The notes beneath the pieces are model-generated. The model had not been told where the DNA came from. It made no database searches and saw nothing but the letters and a program-made list of their open reading frames with translations. Source: Paenibacillus sp. SYP-B3998 (GTDB lineage: Bacteria; Bacillota; Bacilli; Paenibacillales; NBRC-103111). From it: a stretch of 64,000 bases of DNA. Positions 34,272 to 44,215 of the stretch are shown in pieces. Both the position numbers and the translations under genes were made by a program. Every line of letters starts with the position of its first letter. The first letter of the stretch is position 1. The stretch covers positions 62,001-126,000 of the forward strand of contig NZ_JAAIKC010000004.1 in the NCBI RefSeq assembly GCF_010820665.1, in the 5' to 3' direction.

Positions 34272-37200
34272 GTGAGAAATAGACTGCGTTTGAAGCGCTG
34301 CTGCGCCATGGTGCTGCTGTTGTCGATATTGTGCCAATGTGGATTGTTCTTGCCAGAGTCCGATGTCTATGCTAGCAATACGCCTGCTGTAGAATGGAAG
34401 GATACGGAACGTAACTATAGAATGCTCCTCGACTTGGCTGGCGGCTGGGGAGCTGGCCCTCAGGATGATCTGAATGATTTTCCAGTCCCGGTCAGACTGA
34501 ACCCCGCCACAATCGATTACGCCGCAACAGCGGCGAATGACTTGACCTTTTATAATGAGGATCAAACGACACGTCTCCCTTATGAGATCGAGAAGTGGGA
34601 CCCGCAAGGGGAGAGTATCGTCTGGGTGAAAATTCCGGTTCTCCATGCATCTGGCGCCAACCAGGTATGGCTGTATTACGGCGGCAGTTCGTTTGCTGAT
34701 GCACAGCCCAGACAGGTATGGGATCCAAACTTTCTGGTCGTGTATCATTTCGGCGAGCGAATCGAGGACTATTTTACACAGCCTGGGGCGGTTAAGCAGC
34801 ACCTCGACTCAACCGCCAATGATAATGCTGGGCTGCGTCAGGCAGCAAACGCAAGCTCTAGCGGGCCTTCGTATACACTGGAATCCAAGGACCCGCGTTA
34901 TAACATGGTTGGCCGTTATTATGAGAGCCACCGGGGTTATGTCCGGGCCAAGAACGGACTGATCGGTGACGGCGCACGGCAGTTTACGCTGTCTGCTTGG
35001 GTTCGCGCCAACGAGGCTGAGTATACGACGCTGAACTACCCGGTTATTTCGCGTAAACGCAGTGGAGATGCGCTCAATCAGGCATATATGCTCAAAATAG
35101 CAGGAGGTCGTTGGAGCGCGAACCTGTTTACGGGTGATGCTGACGCAAGTAAGAATGGCAGCCAGGCGGGAGCGGAGCTAGATGGCGGCGCTGCAACTGC
35201 GGAATGGACATACTTCACGCTCACATACGATCAAGCTTTGTTGGGAGGCGGCAACCTTAAGATGTACCGTGATGGGGTGCTGGTTGATTCCAAGACGCGC
35301 GCGGGCTCCATCATTACGACAAGCGGCACATCGACTGCGCCATTCACGATTAGCAAAGCTTCTGATGCAACTGCTGCTGGAGGTGGGTATCGCGGAGGTG
35401 TGGATGAGGTGAGAGTGTCAAAGGTAGCGCGCAGCGCCGCTTGGGTGCAGGCCGAATACCAAAGCATGGTGAAGAACAGTTCGTTCGTCTCATTCGGCGA
35501 ACGTCAGCATAGAAAGGCGCTGCAAGTGACAATGCTGCAGCCGAAGAACGGGGAGGTCTACAATACTCCTGATCTTAGCATCGTTGCAATGGTGAACGAG
35601 CACGCGGTTGTCCGTTATAGGCTTGATGGCGGGGAAGCGGTAAACCTGGAAGGCAGCGCTGCTAGCAGTGTCTTTCAAGCGGCATTAAAGGGATTGAAGC
35701 AGGGGACGCACCAATTGCACGTAGAGGCTGTATCCGCTAAGGACCCATCTGTTTCGGACAGCAGAAGTGTCACTTTTACTGTGGATGGCGACAAGCTGAG
35801 CCCATCGGTTGTGCCAGAGGGTGCTGACGGTATGCTCGCCCAGCAGGGCGGCAGCGTACCGCTGCGAGTGAAGGCGGAGTCTCCGGTCGGTGCACCTGTG
35901 GACGTGAGCTTTTACGAGAAAAATGTGCAGTTCGTGAAGGATTACAGAACGAAAGCTTCCGGCGATATCGCTTATGAGCGAACGGATTCGATGGACCCGC
36001 CAGCAAATGCGGCGATTACGTCCGAAACTCCCTTGCCTGTAAGCGCCTATGAGCAGCTAGGAACCTCCGCGGACGGGACCTATTACAGCAGCAAATCATT
36101 GCTTAACTATCCTTACCAGCGGTTCGATCTGACGATAGATCAGAACCTTTCAGACAAGGATGAGCTTGAGGTGTCATGGGAAGGTCATTCTAAGGACAAA
36201 GTGCTGCTTTATGCTTTGAATTACTCCACCAACAAATGGGAGCTGCTTGCCACGCGCAACGGGAACTCTGATAACCGAGATTTCAAGCTCACAGGGATGC
36301 TGAACAAGGCGACAATGGTGGACGGGGCAACGAAAGTCGCCAAATTGTACGTAGCCGCAACGCAGCCCGATACGATGCTGCCGGGTCGGAAACCTTTGCC
36401 TGAAGAGTACGACTTCTCCTTCGTTTGGATGACGGATACGCAGCTTGAAGCCGAATCTTTCCCAGGGGTTTATGATGCCTCGACACAGTGGATTGCTGAT
36501 CACAAAGAGGAACAAAAAATAAAATATGTGATTCACACGGGGGATATTGTCAACACGGCGTCCTCCGAGAAACAGTGGAAGAATGCTGATCACAGTATGA
36601 AAATTCTTGAGAAAGCGAACGTGCCGTATGGCGTTCTGGAAGGTAACCACGATGTGGGAACGCCTTATTACGCCCAATATTTCGGAGCCAACCGTTTCCG
36701 GGATAAGCCGTATTACGGTCAATACAGCAACAGCAATGGTGAATACAGCAGCAACAACAAGAATCACTATGATCTCATATCCGCAGGAGGCGTTGACTTC
36801 ATCATCTTGTACATGGGCTGGCAGGGCATGAATACTGAATCGGTCAACTGGGCCAATCAGGTGCTTCAGCAGTACAAGGATCGCAAGGCGATTCTCTCTG
36901 TCCACGAGTATCTGCTCTACTCTGGCACTTATGGAACGGATGATTACGGCGGTAAAAAGATCATGAACCAAATCGTCCAACCGAACAGCAACGTGTTCAT
37001 GGTGCTGTGTGGGCATAACCAGTCTGCCTACTACAATGTTAAGCGTATTGGCGGCAAAATTGTATACGAGTTGCTTCATGACTATCAGGATGCTGCTCTG
37101 GGCGGAGCTGGCTATATCCGCATGATGTATTTCGACCTGAAGAAACAACTGATGTACATGGTGCCGTATTCTCCGATTACGGACGACAACTACGGGTTTT

Positions 37201-39536
37201 TCCAGCAAAAGCATGAGAATTATACGATTCCGCTCAATTTTAGCAAAGAGCCGATAGAGCTTGCTACTGACTACATTGGCGTGAAGGGCAGCAAGCCGAA
37301 ACTGCTTGGAGAAGGTCCTGCCGCTCCGAATACAGGGATGGCTGAGTACGTTTGGGGCCTGCGGGAAGCCAATAAGCCGTACACGTGGTACGCTGTCGCC
37401 AAAAATGCTAACTCAGGCATCGAAGTGAAATCGCAGGAACGCACCTTCACGATAGCGGAACCCGTCGTGCAGTCAATCCGACTTGGCGGATTGAAGCCGA
37501 TGAAAATCGGGGAGACACAATCCGCGGTGGTGGAGGCCACGTACACTGACGGTCGCCTTGCGCCGGCACTAGGATACATCATTATCAGCAGCAGACCGGA
37601 AGTTGCCCGAGTGAATGTTAACGGTAGTATTACGGCGCTGTCTGGGGGTGAAACGGTCATCACGGCGATGCTCGGTTCACTCACTGCATCCTATCGTTTG
37701 CTCATTCAAGCGAACGAATCGGCTCCGCCGTCGGTGAAGTCGATTGAGCTCAGCGGCTTACGAGGAGCGACGGAAGGAGAGGTTCTTCAAGCTGGGGTGA
37801 GCGCAGCATATAGTGACGGAAGCTCTAGCTTCCTGCTGGAGCCGGGGAAAGCGCCGCTGCCTGGGCTGATTCTGACCACCTCCGACCCCCGTGTGGCAGA
37901 ATTGGAAGCAGGCACTGGGAAAGTAAAGACGCTGCAAGCTGGACAGACAGTTATCGAGGCTACCTACCGTGAGCTTCGCAGCAGCTATACGCTACTCGTA
38001 CGTGCTGTGCCACAGCCAGAGGCTCCTAAGCTGCAAGGTATTGTGCTTGAAGGCGTGCAGTCGCTCAAGATGGGACAGCAAGGCAAAGCGAACGTATTTG
38101 GCTTATACGGTCCTGCTGCTGTGAAGGAACCAATTGTCGACGATTTGCAGTGGACTAGCAGCTACCAAGCAGTTGCCATGGTTGATGTGGAAGGCATGTT
38201 AACTCCGCTAAAGCCAGGGAAAAGCACCATTACCGTCTGGTACAAGGGTTGGGAGACTAGCGCCGAATTGACGGTGCTTGCAGCTGACAATTCGGGTAAC
38301 TCAGGTGGCAATGGCAATGGTGGTGGCATTGGAAACGGCAGCAGCAGTGGCGGCACATCTGGTTCCCCAATTCCTGCTCCTGGGCCATCTGGCTTGCCGG
38401 GAGCCGTGGATCCGGCCTTCATTCAGACCGTTCTTCCAAGTCATCTCGTTGTGACAGGGAACAAAGGAGTATCGCAGGTCAAAGTGGAGGCAGGGAAGTC
38501 TCAGGTAGAGTTGCCCTATGCGCTTATACCGGAGCTTCGGTCAGACCAGCTTGCGCTTCAGTTCGGCTGGGGAACGTTAACGGTCCCTGTCCGCTCTCTG
38601 CAAATGGAGCGAACGAGCCCAACGGGCACTCGCAAGGATCAGACATCTTTGGTCGTCTCTTATCGTACTTGGGATGACGATTTGCTGGAAGTTTTGACGG
38701 AGCTGCAAAAGAACTCGGCTGTGAACGTGGAGCCATTGGCTCATATGCTGCATGTGGCATGGAACGATCCGGCCTCAGTAGGACAGACCGCTGAGCTGCG
38801 TTTGCCGCTGCCGCCTCAAGCTCACGCCAAACGGCTTGGCTTGTATCGCGTGACTGGGGACGGATCGGTGCGATTGCAATCTCCGAACCGTTCGCAAAGT
38901 GCCAGTGAAGCCATATTTACTTTATCAGGTGGCGGCGACTATGTAGTGCTCGATTACAGCATCCGCTACCCGGATGTAGCGAACCACTGGTCAGCTGACG
39001 TCGTCGGCGACCTCGCAGCAAGGCGTATGTTCAGCTCTATGGTGGCGGAACCAATCGTGTCTGGCAGCGGCCCGCAGAGCTTCTATCCAGAAAAGCCGGT
39101 GACCCGCGCCGAGTTCGCCGCATTATTAGCGCGAAGTCTGGAGCTGCCAAAGGGAGCGCCGTCAGCTTTTACAGACTTGCCGACGACGGCTTGGTATACA
39201 CAAGAGGTAGCTGCTGCCCTGCAAGCAGGCATCGTGCAGGGCGTTAGCGAGCGCGAGTTTGTGCCGGACGCGCTCATTACGCGTGAGCAGATGGCTGCCA
39301 TGCTGATGAGAGCATGGAATTTCACCCATAAGGATGCAACCAAAGCGTCGTCTGAAGCAGCTTTTGCAGATTGGAACGATGTGAGCGAATGGGCGAAAGA
39401 GTATGTGGTGTCTGCGGCTGCACTTCGTCTACTGAACGGCCGGGAGGAAGGCAGCTTCGTTCCGAAAGGAAACGCAACACGGGCTGAAGCTGCGCAGGTC
39501 ATCCATAATTACCTATTTATACCGGAAGGGCGATAG
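34272..39536 (+). CDS. Giant SLH-anchored metallophosphoesterase with DUF2341 and LamG domains
   Basis: Secreted wall-bound protein of 1754 residues. Signal peptide; DUF2341 (about 42-150, LWVYYGG-like IWLYYGG region); LamG (210-406); Ig-like and discoidin-like segments (415-700). Calcineurin-like phosphoesterase domain (about 710-997) with WMTDTQ, HTGDIVN, EGNHDVG, LSVHEYL and LCGHNQ. Big-like domains, a Gly/Ser/Asn linker, a pre-SLH module and three SLH repeats complete it. The usual DxH and GHxH read DTQ and GHNQ here; DTQ also occurs in YvnB-like enzymes. Likely hydrolyses phospho- or phosphonodiesters outside the cell. GTG 34272 has AAAGGAGA 7 nt upstream and a better signal peptide than ATG 34239, which is a possible alternative. 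Confidence 0.88.
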   Translation: MRNRLRLKRCCAMVLLLSILCQCGLFLPESDVYASNTPAVEWKDTERNYRMLLDLAGGWGAGPQDDLNDFPVPVRLNPATIDYAATAANDLTFYNEDQTTRLPYEIEKWDPQGESIVWVKIPVLHASGANQVWLYYGGSSFADAQPRQVWDPNFLVVYHFGERIEDYFTQPGAVKQHLDSTANDNAGLRQAANASSSGPSYTLESKDPRYNMVGRYYESHRGYVRAKNGLIGDGARQFTLSAWVRANEAEYTTLNYPVISRKRSGDALNQAYMLKIAGGRWSANLFTGDADASKNGSQAGAELDGGAATAEWTYFTLTYDQALLGGGNLKMYRDGVLVDSKTRAGSIITTSGTSTAPFTISKASDATAAGGGYRGGVDEVRVSKVARSAAWVQAEYQSMVKNSSFVSFGERQHRKALQVTMLQPKNGEVYNTPDLSIVAMVNEHAVVRYRLDGGEAVNLEGSAASSVFQAALKGLKQGTHQLHVEAVSAKDPSVSDSRSVTFTVDGDKLSPSVVPEGADGMLAQQGGSVPLRVKAESPVGAPVDVSFYEKNVQFVKDYRTKASGDIAYERTDSMDPPANAAITSETPLPVSAYEQLGTSADGTYYSSKSLLNYPYQRFDLTIDQNLSDKDELEVSWEGHSKDKVLLYALNYSTNKWELLATRNGNSDNRDFKLTGMLNKATMVDGATKVAKLYVAATQPDTMLPGRKPLPEEYDFSFVWMTDTQLEAESFPGVYDASTQWIADHKEEQKIKYVIHTGDIVNTASSEKQWKNADHSMKILEKANVPYGVLEGNHDVGTPYYAQYFGANRFRDKPYYGQYSNSNGEYSSNNKNHYDLISAGGVDFIILYMGWQGMNTESVNWANQVLQQYKDRKAILSVHEYLLYSGTYGTDDYGGKKIMNQIVQPNSNVFMVLCGHNQSAYYNVKRIGGKIVYELLHDYQDAALGGAGYIRMMYFDLKKQLMYMVPYSPITDDNYGFFQQKHENYTIPLNFSKEPIELATDYIGVKGSKPKLLGEGPAAPNTGMAEYVWGLREANKPYTWYAVAKNANSGIEVKSQERTFTIAEPVVQSIRLGGLKPMKIGETQSAVVEATYTDGRLAPALGYIIISSRPEVARVNVNGSITALSGGETVITAMLGSLTASYRLLIQANESAPPSVKSIELSGLRGATEGEVLQAGVSAAYSDGSSSFLLEPGKAPLPGLILTTSDPRVAELEAGTGKVKTLQAGQTVIEATYRELRSSYTLLVRAVPQPEAPKLQGIVLEGVQSLKMGQQGKANVFGLYGPAAVKEPIVDDLQWTSSYQAVAMVDVEGMLTPLKPGKSTITVWYKGWETSAELTVLAADNSGNSGGNGNGGGIGNGSSSGGTSGSPIPAPGPSGLPGAVDPAFIQTVLPSHLVVTGNKGVSQVKVEAGKSQVELPYALIPELRSDQLALQFGWGTLTVPVRSLQMERTSPTGTRKDQTSLVVSYRTWDDDLLEVLTELQKNSAVNVEPLAHMLHVAWNDPASVGQTAELRLPLPPQAHAKRLGLYRVTGDGSVRLQSPNRSQSASEAIFTLSGGGDYVVLDYSIRYPDVANHWSADVVGDLAARRMFSSMVAEPIVSGSGPQSFYPEKPVTRAEFAALLARSLELPKGAPSAFTDLPTTAWYTQEVAAALQAGIVQGVSEREFVPDALITREQMAAMLMRAWNFTHKDATKASSEAAFADWNDVSEWAKEYVVSAAALRLLNGREEGSFVPKGNATRAEAAQVIHNYLFIPEGR

Positions 39537-39559
39537 TGCCCTCCGAAGGCTAGCAATGG

Positions 39560-39588
39560 TTGGATTTCTTTAGTAAAGGCGATATACT
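39560..39588 (+). promoter_or_regulatory. Sigma-A-type promoter of the deoR-family gene
   Basis: TTGGAT (39560-39565), 17-nt spacer, TATACT (39583-39588). It gives a leader of about 50 nt to the TTG start, so the regulator can be made independently of the giant genes upstream. Confidence 0.6.
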
Positions 39589-39642
39589 GAACGTAGATGT
39601 TAAATATAGGTAACACTATTAAATTGACGGTGGTGGCCACGC

Positions 39643-40428
39643 TTGTCGCTTTTGGCTCAAGAACGTAAAGATCTAATTATGCAAACCCTGATGCGCGAAG
39701 GAAAGGTGAAGGTGCTGCCGATGGCCGAAGAGCTCGGCGTGTCTTCCGAAACCATTCGCCGTGATTTGGATGTACTGGAGATGGAGGGCCGTCTTCAGCG
39801 TGTATATGGCGGAGCCATCCGTTCTGGGCATGAGAACGGTGAACCGCCCTTCCAGCAGCGCCGTGAGTTGTACGCCGACGCCAAGAAGAAGATTGGGGCG
39901 CGTGCAGCCCAATTGATCCAGGATGGAGACACGATAATCCTGGACGTGGGCACGACCATGATGGAGCTTGCCAAGTCCATCCAGGGTAAACGTAATTTAA
40001 CCATTTTAACGAATTCATTGCCGATTGGTACGTACTTATCTGAAGCGCTGAATTCGAATACCTTCAGCGGCAAGGTGTTTCTGCTCGGTGGACAACTGAA
40101 TCCTGAACAGCAATCTTTGACAGGTCCGCTGTGCGAGCAAATGATGAAACAGTTTTTTGTGAATAAGGCATTCTTGTCGATTGGCGGCATTGCGCTGAGT
40201 AGCGGTGTGACGGACTACGATCTAAACGAGACGCACATTTCCAAAGAATTTGCCAAATCAGCGAATGAAGTTATCATCCTGGCTGACCAATCGAAGATCG
40301 GGGTGCAGGCTTTCGCCCAGATCATGCCGCTTGAGCAGATCGATATGGTCATATCGGATCAGAATTATCCGAAGGATTGGAAGCACGTTCTGGACGAGCA
40401 GGGAATTTGTTGGGTTACCTGCGAATAA
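39643..40428 (+). CDS. DeoR/GlpR-family transcriptional regulator
   Basis: Repressor of 261 residues. The N-terminal HTH (about 1-57) contains VLPMAEELGVSSETIRRDLD and the linker LQRVYGGAI, the DeoR family signature. The C-terminal DeoRC sugar-phosphate-sensing domain (about 75-235) has ILDVGTTMMELA and ILADQSKIG. TTG start at 39643 with GGTGGTGG 7 nt upstream. These regulators usually respond to phosphorylated metabolites. Lying behind the importer and surface esterase genes on the same strand, it could respond to a phosphorylated product of the imported compound. Its target is inferred only from position. Confidence 0.9.
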   Translation: MSLLAQERKDLIMQTLMREGKVKVLPMAEELGVSSETIRRDLDVLEMEGRLQRVYGGAIRSGHENGEPPFQQRRELYADAKKKIGARAAQLIQDGDTIILDVGTTMMELAKSIQGKRNLTILTNSLPIGTYLSEALNSNTFSGKVFLLGGQLNPEQQSLTGPLCEQMMKQFFVNKAFLSIGGIALSSGVTDYDLNETHISKEFAKSANEVIILADQSKIGVQAFAQIMPLEQIDMVISDQNYPKDWKHVLDEQGICWVTCE

Positions 40429-40520
40429 CCGTCCTGCAGCTGAAAAATCTACTTAACTAGGTTAGTTCTCGGTCAGACAGCTTGAAGCAGCAGAGAAAAC
40501 GAAAAAAGAATCGGGTTCTA

Positions 40521-40553
40521 GAGCGGGGGAACGATTGTTCCCTCGCTTTTTTG
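40521..40553 (+). terminator. Terminator after the deoR-family gene
   Basis: GAGCGGGGGAAC pairs with GTTCCCTCGCT around GATT and runs into TTTTTTGTG. It separates the regulator from the convergent YesN-like gene. Confidence 0.85.
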
Positions 40554-40628
40554 TGTTTTGTCGCAGGGGTCAAGGGACAAGTAGAATATCGCTTTATATT
40601 TTTCTGGTAATTGGGTTTTTAGCAGATT

Positions 40629-42266
40629 TCAGTTCGTTGGACCCCTATTAGCTGCAAATTGATTTCTATAATCTTTTGGCGTCAGGACAGCAACTTTTTT
40701 AAAAACACGACTGAAATATTTTTCATCCTGATATCCTACCATTTGGGCGATTTGGGCGATCTTAAGGTTCGGATTCGTCAGGAGCATCTTCGCTTTTTCA
40801 ATTCTGATGCGATTGAGATAATCGATGAACGTTTCATGAAATTCCTGTTTGAATTTACGGGAAATGTATTCCCTGTTTAAATGGAAACGCTCAGAAATAT
40901 CGGTCAGCGATATTTCTTGATTGTAATTCGTCCGAATGAAGCGCGCAATTTCGCGCATGGATGAGCTGCGATTATTTATTTGAATTGTCGTAAGGAATTG
41001 TGATAGTTCCATCAACTCCCGCATGATTTGTTGCTCGAGTGCGGGTAACGATAAGTTTCCTTCTTTATTAAAGGGAATGTTAAAGGACGATGATGCGGCA
41101 GAGGCAGGCTCTGTGATATCACCAAGAAGCTCTTCCATCCAGCGAGCCTTGGCAACGTTATATTCGTCCCGCCATTTCTCTAATTGATCGAACGAAATAT
41201 GATCCATAGCAGATACGATTTGAAACCATTTTTGTAAAGCCTCTTGGATTGGTTCTGCTCTACCTGTCTTGATTGCCATGCGGAAATCTTCTTCAAATTG
41301 ACTGAAACGAAGTGTGTTGGTCCGGGATGTCTCCGTTATCGCATATTCGGAGATTGGTCCGGATGAACAGAGTAAGTTACGTTGGTGGAGGGCCTTAAGC
41401 GCTGTGACATATGCATGATGCAGACCGTCTGGAAATTCAGCTTTGAGGCCAATCCCCATTTGAATATGGGTTTTCAGCGTTCGTACAATTCCCTCTTGAA
41501 TCTCCTCTATCGTTTTTCGGACAAAGTCCAAGTCATCCCAAAGTATCAGCACAATTTCGTGCCGTTTGTACCAGTTCCGAAATGCAATTCCACTCTGTTT
41601 CGTTTGTATGAACTCATTGCAAATGTTGATAAGCGAGAAAATAAGCAGATCCAGGTTCGATTCGAATTTTTCACGAATTGAACGCTCTAGGGTATTGACA
41701 TCAAGTATCGCGATACAGCACGAACGAGCGGTTTTCAATGCCGGGAATTCCCGAAATAGGGTCTCCCAACTGATCAAGGCGTCTTTAGTTTCGTATTCCC
41801 CTAGTAAATTGGACAACAATTTGTCTTTGTAAAACGGCTTCAGCTCGTTAACCTCCATGGCTAACTGAACATATTGAAGTTGTTCCATTTGGGCATCGTG
41901 TAAACTTCTTAGTGCTTTGCTGATTGCTTCCTGGAGATGCTTCTGTACAATGGGCTTTAGCAAATAATCGACTCCGCCACTTTTGACCGTTTGCCGGACA
42001 TACTCAAAATCGTTATATCCACTAATTACGATGACCTTACACTTGGGGGCATGGATTTGTATCCATTCCATAAGTTCGATGCCTGTAGTAATCGGCATCA
42101 TAATGTCGGTAATGATTAGCTGAGGTTGTTCGGTCTTAATGATACTTATTGCCTCGGTGCCGTCTACCGCCTCAAGTAAATGACTGATGCCCATGGATTC
42201 CCAGTTAATCAAGTAACGTATGGAAGTGCGAACATGCTTTTCATCGTCAACGATTAGTACTTTCAT
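40629..42266 (-). CDS. YesN-type response regulator (receiver plus AraC HTH)
   Basis: Response regulator of 545 residues. An N-terminal receiver (1-120) has the acidic pair DDE and phospho-acceptor Asp in LIITDIMMP; a long middle region follows, then an AraC double helix-turn-helix (about 440-540, ISLTDISERFHLNREYISRK and IAQIAQMVGYQDEKYFSRVF). It is the cytoplasmic half of a two-component system that activates sugar-uptake genes. Its start overlaps the upstream kinase stop by 4 nt. The likely target is the divergent ABC operon from 44216. Confidence 0.93.
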   Translation of the reverse strand: MKVLIVDDEKHVRTSIRYLINWESMGISHLLEAVDGTEAISIIKTEQPQLIITDIMMPITTGIELMEWIQIHAPKCKVIVISGYNDFEYVRQTVKSGGVDYLLKPIVQKHLQEAISKALRSLHDAQMEQLQYVQLAMEVNELKPFYKDKLLSNLLGEYETKDALISWETLFREFPALKTARSCCIAILDVNTLERSIREKFESNLDLLIFSLINICNEFIQTKQSGIAFRNWYKRHEIVLILWDDLDFVRKTIEEIQEGIVRTLKTHIQMGIGLKAEFPDGLHHAYVTALKALHQRNLLCSSGPISEYAITETSRTNTLRFSQFEEDFRMAIKTGRAEPIQEALQKWFQIVSAMDHISFDQLEKWRDEYNVAKARWMEELLGDITEPASAASSSFNIPFNKEGNLSLPALEQQIMRELMELSQFLTTIQINNRSSSMREIARFIRTNYNQEISLTDISERFHLNREYISRKFKQEFHETFIDYLNRIRIEKAKMLLTNPNLKIAQIAQMVGYQDEKYFSRVFKKVAVLTPKDYRNQFAANRGPTN

Positions 42267-44059
42267 GAAGATTCCTCCTGAGGATTTAGTGGAATCACTA
42301 GTGTCACTATAAGGCCGTGCGACGTCTGTCCTTCTAATTCCATATTTGCTCTGTCACCGTAATAGATAAGAAGACGAGACATGACGTTGATCAGGCCGAT
42401 CTTTTCCCCTTGTCCTGTTTGCGTAGTTTTAAGCAGTGTAAGCTGACGTTTGAGTGCAGTCATCTTCGCTTCGGGCACACCTATCCCGTTATCTTCCACA
42501 CGGATATAAAGGGTTTCCTCTTCAATCCAAGCAACAATCCGTAAACGACCGATTCCTGCCGTAGAATGAAACCCGTGTTTGAAAAAATTTTCAACAAGCG
42601 GTTGCACAATCATTTTGGGTATCGGAATGTTTGCTGTAGACACGTCAATTTCGGTTTCGATTTGCAACTTTTCTTCAAAGCGCTGTTGTTGGAATAACAA
42701 ATAGTAGTTGACGTATTCAATTTCACGAGATAAAGGAACAATGGCTTCCTCTGTATTCATGCTGTAATGCATCATTTGCCCGAGCGAAGAGACAAGCGCA
42801 TACACTTTGGGAGAACCGCTTTCAAGTGCTGTCGCGCCAATCAACTGCAAGGCGTTGTTCATAAAGTGCGGATTAATTTGTGCCTGCAGCATTTTCAACT
42901 GAGTCGTCTTGTTGGCCAGATTTAGCCTATATTCCCGAAGAATCAGGTCGTTGATGGTGGACATCATCGTTCGGAAACGGAGGGCTAGCGTACCGATTTC
43001 GTCTACCCTGTCGATGTCGATTGGATACTCCAAGTGCCCTGCTTGAATCTGGTTCATGCTGCGGATCAGTTTTTTAATCGGATGCGTAAGACGGATGGAA
43101 ACGGTCAATACGGCCGCTATCGCAATAGTAAGGGCAAAGATACCTAAAGCTGTGTTGATAATCGTCAAGTTACGAGTATCTTCATACAATTGTGAGTTAG
43201 GAATACGTTTGACGATCGTCCAATTCAAAGAAGGCAAAGCCACGTTTGAATAAAAAATCATGCCGCTAAAGTCTATCTCATTCCACTCCATATTTCCGCT
43301 GACATCGTTTTTGGAAAGCACCTGTTTAATCCAAGCATCCTGGCGTATTTGACCGATAACCGCATCGTCAGATGCAAAAATAATCGAACCGCTTTTGTCA
43401 ATAATATAAAAATCTTCTTTATCTTTGTTGTATAGCTGAGAACTCAATTTGCTTAATGCATCGAGCTTTATATCAATGGCGAGAAAGCCGATTTGCTCCG
43501 GGGATGGAACACGAAATAAAGGACGTTGAAGGGTAAATACTAACTCCGGATTTGAATAGGCAAGCTGCTGAACGCCATAATGGCTGCTCAGATGCGTAGG
43601 GGCAGTCCAGACTGCATAAGGGGAGAGTTTCCTTTCATTCACAGGCGGGGAGTCTGTTTGTTGGCGATCAAAGAAGCTTTGAGTCTTTAAGAAGGAAGTT
43701 TGATTTTTGTTGATATAAAGATAAACCTGATACACATCATTCGCAGATTGAAAAACTAGCTGTAAGGTAGTAAAAACATAGGATTCATCTTCATACCCTG
43801 TTACTCCTTCTGACAAGATGGTTTCCATGGTTTTGTTGCCATATGGGATTAGAGAGGCTTTATTCAGCCTCTCCAAATAATTGATCAAGTTCGTTTTACC
43901 TTCGGTAATGAGCCTGCTGTTCTCCAAGACCGTCTGCGCTTTAACTGATTCCTTGGTATAAAAGTACGTAACGGTAATTGAGGCTGCAATTGGGATAAGC
44001 GTGGAAATCAGCATCAGCGCGATGAGTTTATATCGAATGCTGGATTGTAAAAAACGCAT
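42263..44059 (-). CDS. YesM-type sensor histidine kinase
   Basis: Membrane kinase of 598 residues. A first helix near the N-terminus, an extracytoplasmic dCache-like sensor (about 40-290), a second helix (about 300), a HAMP domain (LTHPIKKLIRSMNQIQAG), then His_kinase with the phospho-acceptor in INPHFMNNAL. An ATPase domain with VQPLVENFFKHGF, VEDNGIGV and GLINVMSRL completes it. It would sense an extracellular oligosaccharide directly or through the binding protein. Transcribed with the regulator, and divergent from the transporter genes. Confidence 0.93.
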   Translation of the reverse strand: MRFLQSSIRYKLIALMLISTLIPIAASITVTYFYTKESVKAQTVLENSRLITEGKTNLINYLERLNKASLIPYGNKTMETILSEGVTGYEDESYVFTTLQLVFQSANDVYQVYLYINKNQTSFLKTQSFFDRQQTDSPPVNERKLSPYAVWTAPTHLSSHYGVQQLAYSNPELVFTLQRPLFRVPSPEQIGFLAIDIKLDALSKLSSQLYNKDKEDFYIIDKSGSIIFASDDAVIGQIRQDAWIKQVLSKNDVSGNMEWNEIDFSGMIFYSNVALPSLNWTIVKRIPNSQLYEDTRNLTIINTALGIFALTIAIAAVLTVSIRLTHPIKKLIRSMNQIQAGHLEYPIDIDRVDEIGTLALRFRTMMSTINDLILREYRLNLANKTTQLKMLQAQINPHFMNNALQLIGATALESGSPKVYALVSSLGQMMHYSMNTEEAIVPLSREIEYVNYYLLFQQQRFEEKLQIETEIDVSTANIPIPKMIVQPLVENFFKHGFHSTAGIGRLRIVAWIEEETLYIRVEDNGIGVPEAKMTALKRQLTLLKTTQTGQGEKIGLINVMSRLLIYYGDRANMELEGQTSHGLIVTLVIPLNPQEESS

Positions 44060-44215
44060 AAGTCCCTCACCCCTTAAAGATGCTGATAACGTTTTTGATC
44101 TTACTACATGAGGTCAGAATCGTCCACCAAATTGCACAAATTCCTGAGTGGGATCATCGTGGTACTCTCGTTACAATAAAACTACTCTAACAAAGTAAAT
44201 GAAAGGAACAGTGAT

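Noticed and set aside
36174-37214. 346-codon minus-strand open frame opposite the metallophosphoesterase region
   Set aside because: The plus strand there encodes the intact phosphoesterase motifs; the reverse frame has His/Arg/Val-rich text with no known domain.
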